A DNA stretch of 20,922 nt from Ferruginibacter sp. (GTDB taxonomy: Bacteria; Bacteroidota; Bacteroidia; Chitinophagales; Chitinophagaceae): contig JANXTN010000118.1 in NCBI GenBank assembly GCA_025352435.1, positions 1 through 20,922 on the forward strand, given 5' to 3'. The notes beneath the pieces are model-generated. The model did not search any database. It was not told the origin of the DNA and saw only the letters and a list, made by a program, of their open reading frames with translations. The stretch's first letter is position 1. Each line of letters starts with the position of its first letter. Positions 7,873 through 14,545 of this stretch are shown in pieces. Position numbers and translations under genes: made by a program.

Positions 7873-8587
7873 GGTGTATTAGTTGTAGGTTAGCGGCATC
7901 CTCTTCAATTTCAGTTTGTAATTGTTTATCAATATCCGCAATTACTGCAGGAAGCTTAAATTGTAAATAATGTATTTTTTTACTTCCTGCAATATCTAGA
8001 CTTTCGTAATGCGTTTTTATTTTTAATTCTTCAGCAATATTTTTCAGGCTGTAAGCATTGTCATAATCAACGAGTATTACTATCCCTAACATCTCCGCAG
8101 CTTTCTTTGTAAACAGATAAAGGTCCGGAGAATCCGTTTTTAAATGAATGCAACCTTCTGCTTTTAACAACTGTTGATACAATCTTAAAAAACGTGGATG
8201 TGTTAATCTCTTTTTTGCCTTTGATAAACGCAATTGTGGGTCAGGGAATGTAATCCAAATTTCATCAATTTCATCTTCTAGAAAATAAGCGGGCAATTTC
8301 TCAATCTGCGTTCTAAGAAACACTGCATTTGTAATGTTTTCATCCAATGCTTTTTTTGCGCCAATGTACATTCGGTTCCCTTTTATATCTACACCTATAA
8401 AGTTTTTCTCAGGATATAATTTCGCAAGGCTAACTGTGTATTCTCCTCTTCCGCAAGCCAGTTCTAAAATAACAGGTCGGTTATTTTTAAAATGTTTATG
8501 CCACTGTCCCTGCATATCTGTAGGGTACTCAAATACATTTTCAAATTCTTTTATTTGAGCAAAACGGAGTAATTTTTTTTGTGCCAT
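7865..8587 (-). CDS. trmB: tRNA (guanine-N7-)-methyltransferase TrmB
   Basis: This 240-residue class I SAM-dependent methyltransferase makes m7G46 in the variable loop of tRNAs. The SAM site is visible as LELACGRGEYTV (residues 41-52) and the acidic end of the next strand, IGVDIKG (64-70). The family signature WITFPDPQ (111-118) and the LKTD motif (149-152) follow. The C-terminal THYESLDI segment (T-x-Y-E) is also typical. The length is normal. It is the first gene of a minus-strand unit with the overlapping ATL gene and probably the OB-like gene. Upstream is a 114-base divergent intergenic region shared with a small secreted protein. The substrate position (G46) is of local interest because a tRNA-like RNA with an enlarged variable region lies 400 bases away. 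Confidence 0.95.
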   Translation of the reverse strand: MAQKKLLRFAQIKEFENVFEYPTDMQGQWHKHFKNNRPVILELACGRGEYTVSLAKLYPEKNFIGVDIKGNRMYIGAKKALDENITNAVFLRTQIEKLPAYFLEDEIDEIWITFPDPQLRLSKAKKRLTHPRFLRLYQQLLKAEGCIHLKTDSPDLYLFTKKAAEMLGIVILVDYDNAYSLKNIAEELKIKTHYESLDIAGSKKIHYLQFKLPAVIADIDKQLQTEIEEDAANLQLIHHG

Positions 8588-8701
8588 TTGGCTGCAAATA
8601 TATTAAACTAATAAGAGGTAAAATTTCTGAAAAGTATTAACTTCAATCGGCATACGATTTGCCACCACTCAAATATTGTAAAAAACTTAAACAAACTTAA
8701 A

Positions 8702-8932
8702 ATGAAAAAATTATTAGTGCTAATGTTATTCTCCTTTGCCTTGGTAATAGGAGCACAGGCCCAAACAGAAGTTAAGGTTAAAAAGACAACCACACCTGTT
8801 CAAAAAGTGCACAATGTTACCCATCGCCACAAACATTACAAAGGGTATAAGGTAAAAAGAAAATATGCAGATGGGCGTAAAACAACAAAAAAAGTTGATA
8901 CAAAAACAGGAGAAGTAGAAATAAAGCATTAA
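8702..8932 (+). CDS. small secreted Lys/His-rich protein, function unknown
   Basis: This 76-residue protein starts with a clear Sec signal peptide: two Lys, a hydrophobic core (residues 4-17), then A-Q-A before Q22. The mature part of about 55 residues is very basic (many Lys, Arg and His, such as THRHKHYKGYKVKRKY) and ends DGRKTTKKVDTKTGEVEIKH. Small basic exported proteins of this type are common in Chitinophagaceae and have no known role. The ATG at 8702 follows an A-rich leader without a Shine-Dalgarno site, usual for this phylum. The stop lies 21 bases before a large hairpin that belongs to the opposite strand. I recognise no domain. Confidence 0.75.
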   Translation: MKKLLVLMLFSFALVIGAQAQTEVKVKKTTTPVQKVHNVTHRHKHYKGYKVKRKYADGRKTTKKVDTKTGEVEIKH

Positions 8933-8950
8933 TTCATAAAAAATGAATTA

Positions 8951-8987
8951 TAAAAGAGCCGTTTATCAGAAATGATAAACGGCTCTT
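8951..8987 (-). terminator. strong rho-independent terminator for the minus-strand tRNA-like RNA
   Basis: A perfect 15-bp stem (8954-8968 with 8973-8987) closes a 4-base loop. Read on the minus strand, the stem is followed by TTAT after two T of the stem (TTTTAT); on the plus strand it is followed by GCTGTAG, with no T tract. The hairpin therefore terminates leftward transcription and begins two bases after the discriminator base of the RNA. Confidence 0.85.
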
Positions 8988-8988
8988 G

Positions 8989-9158
8989 CTGTAGGGGAAG
9001 GGCTCGAACCTCCACGAGGTAGTTAGCTATAGTACAAAGTTCGGTGGTCGACCCCGGTCATCCCGATTTTCATCTGAATGGCTCTATGCTACGTTTATCC
9101 TGTTATCCTCACCCCCGAGACAAGGGGGCATGTCTGCCAAAAATTTCATCACCCCACA
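8989..9158 (-). ncRNA. tRNA-like RNA, Asp identity (anticodon GUC), with a 98-nt variable-region insertion
   Basis: Read leftward, this 170-nt stretch folds as a full cloverleaf. The acceptor stem is 9158-9152 with 8996-8990 (7 bp, one G-U). U8 and G9 follow. The D arm is a 3-bp stem, 9149-9147 with 9132-9130, whose loop holds the GG pair, as in class II tRNAs. The anticodon stem is 9128-9124 with 9116-9112 (five G-C pairs). The 7-nt loop is UUGUCUC, giving U33, anticodon GUC (9121-9119) and C38. The T arm is 9013-9009 with 9001-8997 and loop UUCGAGC. The discriminator is G73 (8989); CCA is not encoded. GUC, C38 and G73 are aspartyl-tRNA synthetase identity elements. The variable region (9111-9014) is 98 nt instead of 4-24 and can close with UGAGG/CCUCG. 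U37 is odd, as tRNAs nearly always have a purine there. Confidence 0.7.
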
Positions 9159-9190
9159 ATATGCAACTTCAATTGCTTGGTTTGATAAAT

Positions 9191-9198
9191 CAAAGATA
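9191..9198 (-). promoter_or_regulatory. candidate promoter -7 element (TATCTTTG) for the tRNA-like RNA
   Basis: Read leftward, TATCTTTG fits TAnnTTTG, with TTTA in the -33 zone at about the right spacing instead of TTTG. Transcription would begin near 9184, leaving a leader of about 25 nt before the acceptor stem, as expected for a tRNA precursor trimmed by RNase P. Confidence 0.5.
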
Positions 9199-9306
9199 GG
9201 CATTATGGTTATTATTTAAATATATTTTAAGCTATTTTAAAATAATTTAAGTAATGTTCAAATATTTTACTAATTTGTTGGATAATTATCTAAAACTATT
9301 AGCGAA

Positions 9307-9780
9307 ATGACCAACAAATTAAATTTTGACAAACTAGATAGCCAGATCATTAACGTTATGATGAATGATGCCGGAATTTCTTATGCGGAATTAGGCAAAA
9401 AATTGTTTGTAAGTGCAGGCACAATACACGTAAGAATAAAAAAATTGCAGGACTTAAATATTATTACCGGTACCCGCATGACGATCAATACAAAATTACT
9501 TGGCTACGATTGTACTGCTTTTGTAGGGATTTACTTAGAAAAAAGTTCTTTGTATGATGCAGTAGCAACGGAGCTGGAGAAAATCCCTGAGATAGTACGC
9601 CTCAATTATATAACAGGCAATTACAGCATGTTTATAGAAATCATATGTACAGATATTACACAGCTTAGAAAAGTATTGCACGACGACCTGCAAAATATAA
9701 AAGGCATTGAGCGAACAGAGACCTTTATTTCTTTGCAGGAAGGATTTAACAGGAGAGTACCCCTTGCAGATAAAGAATAA
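9307..9780 (+). CDS. Lrp/AsnC family transcriptional regulator
   Basis: This 157-residue protein has an N-terminal winged helix-turn-helix (about residues 6-60; recognition region LGKKLFVSAGTIHVRIKKLQDLNII) and a C-terminal RAM/AsnC ligand-binding domain (about 70-145, with TGNYSMFIEI as the typical G-x-x-D-like core strand). Family members are DNA-wrapping octamers or dimers that sense amino acids. The length is normal. It is divergent from the tRNA-like RNA, with about 110 bases between the two promoters, so the regulator could control that RNA as well as itself. Its stop codon abuts the stop of the next, convergent gene with no space for a terminator. The ligand cannot be read from the sequence. 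Confidence 0.93.
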   Translation: MTNKLNFDKLDSQIINVMMNDAGISYAELGKKLFVSAGTIHVRIKKLQDLNIITGTRMTINTKLLGYDCTAFVGIYLEKSSLYDAVATELEKIPEIVRLNYITGNYSMFIEIICTDITQLRKVLHDDLQNIKGIERTETFISLQEGFNRRVPLADKE

Positions 9781-10023
9781 TTAGAATTCCCTTTGAAGAA
9801 ACTCCTTTAATGCGCTTTGATAAACGGATTTTACACTCCCTACCCGTTTTAAAAAATCACTTCTTAATACATCACTGCTGTTTATGGTTTTAGCATAAGA
9901 AACTGCTTCAGCAAACCTGTTTCTTTTTTCTTTTTGTGAACTGCTGGGAACAATATTACTCATATCGGGGTACTTGCTTACTACTGTTTTCTCGCCATAT
10001 TTCTTAATTACTATATCCCCCAT
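9781..10023 (-). CDS. small conserved protein of unknown function
   Basis: This is an 80-residue basic soluble protein when read from the ATG at 10021-10023 (MGDIVIKKYGEKTVVSKYPDM). The frame is open to a TTG at 10083, but a promoter-like TAATTTTG lies on top of that TTG (10081-10088), so the longer form is unlikely; an ATG at 10065 is also possible. The body reads P-S-S-S-Q-K-E-K-R-N-R-F-A-E-A-V-S-Y-A-K, then a C-terminal helix V-Y-Q-S-A-L-K-E-F-L-Q. The overall pattern resembles small single-domain proteins found across Bacteroidota, none with a known role to my knowledge. It is convergent with the Lrp gene, their stop codons touching at 9780/9781, and each transcript must run into the other. 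Confidence 0.7.
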   Translation of the reverse strand: MGDIVIKKYGEKTVVSKYPDMSNIVPSSSQKEKRNRFAEAVSYAKTINSSDVLRSDFLKRVGSVKSVYQSALKEFLQREF

Positions 10024-10080
10024 TTTTGTGTTCTTCTTCTTAATATTTTCTTCAACAAATTCCATCTCTAATATTTTCTC

Positions 10081-10088
10081 CAAAATTA
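10081..10088 (-). promoter_or_regulatory. candidate -7 element (TAATTTTG) for the small minus-strand gene
   Basis: Leftward TAATTTTG matches TAnnTTTG and would start transcription near 10073. That leaves about 50 bases before the ATG at 10023 and argues against the TTG start at 10083. No -33 TTG is seen. Confidence 0.4.
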
Positions 10089-10118
10089 TTTCATTTAAAT
10101 ACTAAATAATATTTTAGC

Positions 10119-10154
10119 ATCCTTCGTTTTTCCACAATTTGTTCTACGAAGGAT
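10119..10154 (+). repeat. 9-bp inverted repeat with an 18-base spacer
   Basis: ATCCTTCGT (10119-10127) is repeated in inverted form as ACGAAGGAT (10146-10154). On the plus strand it is followed by a T-rich tract (10158-10170), so it could work as a terminator for transcription leaving the Lrp side, or as an operator upstream of the minus-strand gene at 9781-10023. Confidence 0.5.
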
Positions 10155-10667
10155 ATGGTTTTTTATTTCTTTTTGAAGAAAAGTAAAAGGAAAATTTCAA
10201 TGTTCTTTGTAACTGTCTAAATAATGAATAATAAAATTCAATTTAGTTTACTCATATTCTCATCAGTAGCAATCAAAATGAAAGCAGAAATATTAAAATG
10301 CTCAAGATTGTGAATAATAATCTTCCCGCAAAGCATTTCTAATAAACTGGCATTATATAAGCCGGTTTAAAAATCTTACATTTTTTAAAACTGTTCGATG
10401 ACATATGCATTTGCAAAGCCCTGCCTTTATAAGGGATTTTAGGGCAAAAGAGCACCAACGTTACAAATCTGAATTATTTATTGCTGTACTTAGATATATC
10501 TTTTGGTTTCATTGTTGTACCATGTTATATAACAAATCTATCACCTGGCGGTTATCTCATGAACCATTTATCTGTAGATTGTGTAGTTATAAAAGACGGT
10601 ACCGCATGTTGTAAGAAATGAAAACATTACAAACTATGATGACAAAGCTGGCTCAATAAAGAGATAT
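10155..10667. other. intergenic region without a supported gene
   Basis: About 510 bases of AT-rich DNA. A plus frame from 10405 to 10614 is open for 69 codons, but its translation is rich in Arg, Cys and Trp, has no domain or signal peptide, and a second plus frame is open over much the same stretch, so neither is supported. A small inverted repeat (GCCCT near 10428, AGGGC near 10440) lies at the start of that stretch. The leader of the 10668 gene is probably within the last 100 bases; no clear promoter was found. Confidence 0.5.
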
Positions 10668-11204
10668 ATGAATAAAGCTATTTTTCTAGTTGTGTTTCAA
10701 CTCTTTTTTTTGGGGGCGTATTGCCAGGAAAAAGAAAAAGAACCTCATTACAATTATATTTCTTTTGGTACCTGTGTTTTCACGAATGCTATAGGTACCT
10801 TAAAAGAAAAAGTTTTTATGACCACCGAGTTTGGAAAGACATTCGGGATTTTTGATATTGGCTTAATGGTAGGTCGGTTAAACTTTGCAAAAGGCGACAG
10901 CCTTTTTTTTACAGAGATTGTACCTGCTATAAATGGTTTTTCTAAAAGGAGATTTTCAGAAGCCCTTACTTTAGGCGTAGGGCATGTATTTGGCGCTAAG
11001 CAAAATTTTTTAAAGGAGATAACTAATAGTATTAATTATGCGCCCACCAACAGAATTGTGCTCACAGTTTTTCAGGGTAATTATTTTCTGGATGGTAAAT
11101 TCTCTACTTCTAAGTCGCAGTTTATGGGCCTTTCAGTTACTTACAACTTTATCGCAAAAAACTCTGAAACATCGGCACTCAAAAAAAAATCGGTACTTAA
11201 TTAG
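10668..11204 (+). CDS. exported protein of unknown function, probable small beta-barrel
   Basis: This 178-residue protein has a Sec signal peptide (MNKAIFLVVFQLFFLGAYC, cut near residue 19-20). The mature part is a run of alternating hydrophobic and polar stretches with many aromatic residues (YNYISFGTCVFTNAIG, FGIFDIGLMVGRLNF, EALTLGVGHVFGA, FMGLSVTYNFIAK). The pattern fits antiparallel beta-strands of an outer-membrane or lipocalin-like barrel, and the aromatic strand near the end fits a membrane barrel better. A Lys-rich tail (residues 162-178) follows, which would be unusual for a barrel ending in a C-terminal Phe. I recognise no named family. It stands alone, with a weak hairpin after the stop and a convergent DUF1003 gene. 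Confidence 0.7.
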   Translation: MNKAIFLVVFQLFFLGAYCQEKEKEPHYNYISFGTCVFTNAIGTLKEKVFMTTEFGKTFGIFDIGLMVGRLNFAKGDSLFFTEIVPAINGFSKRRFSEALTLGVGHVFGAKQNFLKEITNSINYAPTNRIVLTVFQGNYFLDGKFSTSKSQFMGLSVTYNFIAKNSETSALKKKSVLN

Positions 11205-11206
11205 TT

Positions 11207-11224
11207 AAAGCTGTAGCTTTTTTA
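11207..11224 (+). terminator. weak hairpin with T tract after the exported-protein gene
   Basis: AAAGC (11207-11211) pairs with GCTTT (11216-11220) around a 4-base loop, followed by more T. The stem is only 5 bp, but it is placed 3 bases after the stop codon and 34 bases before the convergent gene's end. Confidence 0.4.
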
Positions 11225-11257
11225 AAGAAAAGTTTCTTATAAATAACCCATTTAAAA

Positions 11258-11824
11258 TTATTCTATAAAAGAATTGTCTTCCAGTGCCTGAGCTACACTG
11301 TTGATATCTGTTTCCTCACTCAAATCATTCAGAGAATTTTCAGTAGCTTCTTCTAACCCCAGGTGAGCAGAAATTTTTTGTACCATTCTTAAAATTAAAG
11401 TTGTCTCCTGCTCATCAAGCATATTTATTTGCAGATCCAAGTGAGCCCTTTTATCAGCTTCTTTCGTCATTCTGTTTTGACTCATAAGAACCAATAACGT
11501 AAGAAAAATTGCTTCCAAAGAAACTACCAGGGTAAGAAAACTAAATGGATAAGGATCAAAAGCGGTCATACCAAATAAATGACCACAGTTCAGTAAAATC
11601 CAGCCACCAAACCAAACAACGTGTATAATAATAAACGGCGTACTTCCTGCAAACTTTGTTACTTTATCAGCCACATGCTCTGCAATGGATCTTTTGAGCA
11701 CGGCTGATTTTTCAAGCTTAGCTATTGTTTCAATATTTCTTTGAATATTAGAATCACCTTTTACAGGATTCTGGGCCAATATCTCATCTATAACTTTACT
11801 GCTCTCGGTTTTTAAGGGATTCAT
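11258..11824 (-). CDS. DUF1003 domain membrane protein
   Basis: This 188-residue protein is read from the ATG at 11822-11824; the frame extends to a TTG at 11866, which would add 14 hydrophobic residues not expected for the family. The DUF1003 core is evident: two membrane helices, FIIIHVVWFGGWILLN and FSFLTLVVSLEAIFLTLLVLM, joined by a loop with FDPYPF. It is followed by SQNRMTKEADKRAHLDLQIN, the family's signature after helix 2. The acidic C-terminal tail (about 145-188) is predicted helical. DUF1003 proteins have no established function. The gene stands between a convergent exported-protein gene and a codirectional outer-membrane receptor, with no sign of coupling to either. Confidence 0.9.
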   Translation of the reverse strand: MNPLKTESSKVIDEILAQNPVKGDSNIQRNIETIAKLEKSAVLKRSIAEHVADKVTKFAGSTPFIIIHVVWFGGWILLNCGHLFGMTAFDPYPFSFLTLVVSLEAIFLTLLVLMSQNRMTKEADKRAHLDLQINMLDEQETTLILRMVQKISAHLGLEEATENSLNDLSEETDINSVAQALEDNSFIE

Positions 11825-11933
11825 AGATAATTGTGCTTTAAAAAATAACAACGATGCAGAAAACAAGCCAAAATTTTATTTAAAATTCACAATGAAGCCC
11901 CCCATATTTCTTAACAATATAAACCATATTATT

Positions 11934-14378
11934 TTATTCTACTCTTGCCCGTTCTTCTGCCGCTGCTGAAGATTTGTTTCGGTTTGTCACTATCGAATTA
12001 CTTCCAAAACTTCTGGAGTACGTAAGAGCGTAAGTCCTATTACTAAATCTATAAGAACCATCCGTTACAAGGTTTTGCGCAGGTAAGTTTACACTGGTAT
12101 TAAAGGATAAAGAGTTAAACATATCTCTTACATTAAAACTTAATTTCCCTTTTTTTCCACTAAGTTTTTTTTGTATTCCTGCATTTAACGCACCCACTGC
12201 TTTAATTACATAAGTACCTGCCAAACGTTTTGAGGAGTAAAAACCTTGCAGCTCAAAAGAATAATCTTTTGGTAACCGGAATGTTTGTGTAGAAACAACA
12301 TTGTAATTTTCCTGGTGCAACGTTAGCGACTGGTTATTGTATAAAGCAGAAACTTGCTGCCATTGAGCACCAATATTATTCTGCATGTTCCACCATTTTG
12401 TAACAGCCAAAGGTATTGATATTGATAGACCTGCAGTTTTCAGGTCAGGCTCATTCTCTGCTATCAAATATTGCTTATTTGTTACGGGATCTATCCTACT
12501 TTGAAAGCCGGCAATAAACTCCTTTTCATCTGTGTAAGAAATTGAAAATAATAACCTTTTGTAAGAATAAGCAATATTTGCTGAGTTTGAATTGGAGGGT
12601 TGCAGTGCTGAGTTACCGGATATATATGTATTAGGATCCAAAAAATAAACAAAGGGCGCAAGGTCCCTGAAAGTAGGACGTGTTATGCGCTTACTGTACG
12701 ACATGTTTATTGAGTTGTTATCATTTATTTTATGGGAGATAAACAAACTCGGAAATAATTTTCCATATCTACGGTCAACAACGTTTTTGATAAATTCAGT
12801 CCCCAGGTTGGAAATCGTATATTCATATCGCAAGCCCATTTTTATGCTGTTTTTTTCATTTAAAGCAACGTCCAGAGAAGTATATATGGCAGGTATATCT
12901 TCTTTTAAAAAATATTTAGCTGTAAAGTCATTATCTGTTACCCATGCATTTTGAATAAATCTTGCTACTGCAATATCATTTGTAAATCGGTATGTTGAAT
13001 ATTTTACCCCCGCGGTAAGATCAATACTTTTATTTATTTTTTTTGAATAATCGCCACTAATTACACTAATTGTAATAGGAGTTTTCTTCTCGCTATTTAA
13101 TTTTTGATTGTACAAAAAAATTCCCTTACCGTCATAATAAGAATTCAAATAATTATTTGGGTTGTTATCGGTGTAATGATCAACATTGTATTCAAAAACA
13201 ACCTTTTCATTTTCACGGATTGTATGCTGAACATTCAAACTCGCACCGTATTTTATCCATCGATTTATTTCAACATCAAAAGCATTAACCATTGTATCAA
13301 CAACCTTATCTATTTTAATGATGTTATCATTTTTTGCATCCATCGACCACTTATTATCATATGCCGCTATTTCTAAACCTATCAATGTTTTTTTAGAAGC
13401 TTGGAAATCCAATCCCAGTCTGCCATTCAAATTTCGTTGGTAAGTATTTCTGTCATTGATGGAATAACTCTCATAGAGTTTTGCATTATTGTTTACAAGC
13501 CTGTAAAGTTCAAACATCTGCGGCATATGTACTTTTGAAAAAGAGAAATCACCAGACAGATTTAATTTACTATTGCGATGATTAAAGTTAAGACTTGCCA
13601 TTTCAGTTTCGCCTTTGCCGCAACCCAGTGTTGCTGAATATGATCCATTTGTTCCAAATGAAGGATTCTGAATTAAGACAATGTTTATAAATCCGGCGTT
13701 TCCTTCTGCATCAAAATTGGCAGGAGGCGTGGTTATGAACTCTATCTTTTCAATATTACTGGAGTTCATTCCTCCCAGCATTTGCACAAGCGCATCCATT
13801 GGCATATGATTTATTTTACCGTTTATCATCACCACTACTCCGCTTTTACCACTTAATGATATCGTATTATTTTGCCTGTCAACAAATACACCCGGCGATC
13901 TTTCTAAAACCTCGAGTGCTGTAGATCCTGCAGAGGTAATACTGTTCTTTACATTGATCACCATGCGGTCGATTTTTTGCTCGATAAAAGGTTTTTTGGT
14001 TATAATGGTTATTGCGTTCAATTCCTTATTGGTACGAAAAAGTGATATTTTCCCAAGGTCAACATCGTGTAGGTTGGTTGTAAAAGGCGCTGTATAGGCT
14101 TGATTGTAACCTGTAAAAGTTGAGGTTATAATTAATGTTGATGCAGATTTATTAGTGAACGAAAAAGTTCCTTTTTCAGAAGAGACGGTTCCCTTTATTA
14201 AAGAAGAATCTTTTGCATTTAATAATAGAACATTTGCATTTACAAGTGGCTTACCACTTTCATCTACAACAACCCCTTGGATAGACTGGGCCAGACAAGT
14301 TAGCCCACCCAGCAAAAAAAATGCAATCATTACAAAAGAAAGGGAAAGATTTTTACGTCTATTACTGTTAGAAGCCAT
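11934..14378 (-). CDS. outer-membrane beta-barrel receptor (TonB-dependent receptor-like, carboxypeptidase-regulatory N-terminus)
   Basis: This 814-residue protein has a signal peptide (hydrophobic core about 12-30, ending LTCLAQ). Residues 31-115 form a carboxypeptidase-regulatory-like beta domain (IQGVVVDESGKPLVNANVLLL). Residues 120-245 form a TonB plug-like domain (INVKNSITSAGSTALEVLE and VMINGK, followed by SSNIEKIEFITTPPANFDAEG). The rest, about 250-800, is a large barrel of the OMP_b-brl_3 type. It lacks the long SusC-type plug, and no SusD partner is nearby, so it is a stand-alone receptor of unknown cargo, not a glycan SusCD pair. The C-terminus does not end in the usual aromatic residue but has a polar tail, SSAAAEERARVE. 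The start codon lies within a perfect inverted repeat. Confidence 0.92.
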   Translation of the reverse strand: MASNSNRRKNLSLSFVMIAFFLLGGLTCLAQSIQGVVVDESGKPLVNANVLLLNAKDSSLIKGTVSSEKGTFSFTNKSASTLIITSTFTGYNQAYTAPFTTNLHDVDLGKISLFRTNKELNAITIITKKPFIEQKIDRMVINVKNSITSAGSTALEVLERSPGVFVDRQNNTISLSGKSGVVVMINGKINHMPMDALVQMLGGMNSSNIEKIEFITTPPANFDAEGNAGFINIVLIQNPSFGTNGSYSATLGCGKGETEMASLNFNHRNSKLNLSGDFSFSKVHMPQMFELYRLVNNNAKLYESYSINDRNTYQRNLNGRLGLDFQASKKTLIGLEIAAYDNKWSMDAKNDNIIKIDKVVDTMVNAFDVEINRWIKYGASLNVQHTIRENEKVVFEYNVDHYTDNNPNNYLNSYYDGKGIFLYNQKLNSEKKTPITISVISGDYSKKINKSIDLTAGVKYSTYRFTNDIAVARFIQNAWVTDNDFTAKYFLKEDIPAIYTSLDVALNEKNSIKMGLRYEYTISNLGTEFIKNVVDRRYGKLFPSLFISHKINDNNSINMSYSKRITRPTFRDLAPFVYFLDPNTYISGNSALQPSNSNSANIAYSYKRLLFSISYTDEKEFIAGFQSRIDPVTNKQYLIAENEPDLKTAGLSISIPLAVTKWWNMQNNIGAQWQQVSALYNNQSLTLHQENYNVVSTQTFRLPKDYSFELQGFYSSKRLAGTYVIKAVGALNAGIQKKLSGKKGKLSFNVRDMFNSLSFNTSVNLPAQNLVTDGSYRFSNRTYALTYSRSFGSNSIVTNRNKSSAAAEERARVE

Positions 14379-14412
14379 GATTAATATTTTAAGCGTTACA
14401 ACTTAATCATGG
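14375..14412 (-). promoter_or_regulatory. 10-bp perfect inverted repeat over the receptor start codon
   Basis: CCATGATTAA (14375-14384) and TTAATCATGG (14403-14412) are exact inverted copies separated by 18 bases. On the receptor mRNA the downstream arm contains the ATG start codon, so the hairpin would hide it. An inner pair TTAAG/CTTAA could form a competing shorter hairpin. It could also be a DNA operator. Confidence 0.6.
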
Positions 14413-14545
14413 GTAGGACTTATATGAAGATAATAAAATATTCTGATTTTTAACAATACAATATTGCGCCGGATTAGAGTAAAAGATTAGCCTGATTTGT
14501 TTAGTTCCTAACATTTCGTGGTAACGGTTAGTTCTCGCAGCCTTA

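Noticed and set aside
9014..9158. The tRNA-like RNA as a tmRNA, with GEDNRINVA as a possible tag peptide.
   Set aside because: The RNA is only 170 nt, has an intact anticodon arm that tmRNA lacks, and the frame does not end in the usual A-L-A-A. The resemblance of G-E-D-N to Bacteroidota tags is probably chance.
8989..9158. The tRNA-like RNA as a tRNA with a group I intron.
   Set aside because: Bacterial tRNA introns lie in the anticodon loop and are usually over 200 nt; here the loop is intact and the insert is 98 nt in the variable region.
10405..10614. Plus-strand frame of 69 codons.
   Set aside because: No signal peptide or domain, and an alternative frame is open over the same stretch.
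11934..14378. The outer-membrane receptor as a SusC protein.
   Set aside because: It is shorter than SusC (814 against about 1000 residues), and no SusD gene is adjacent.
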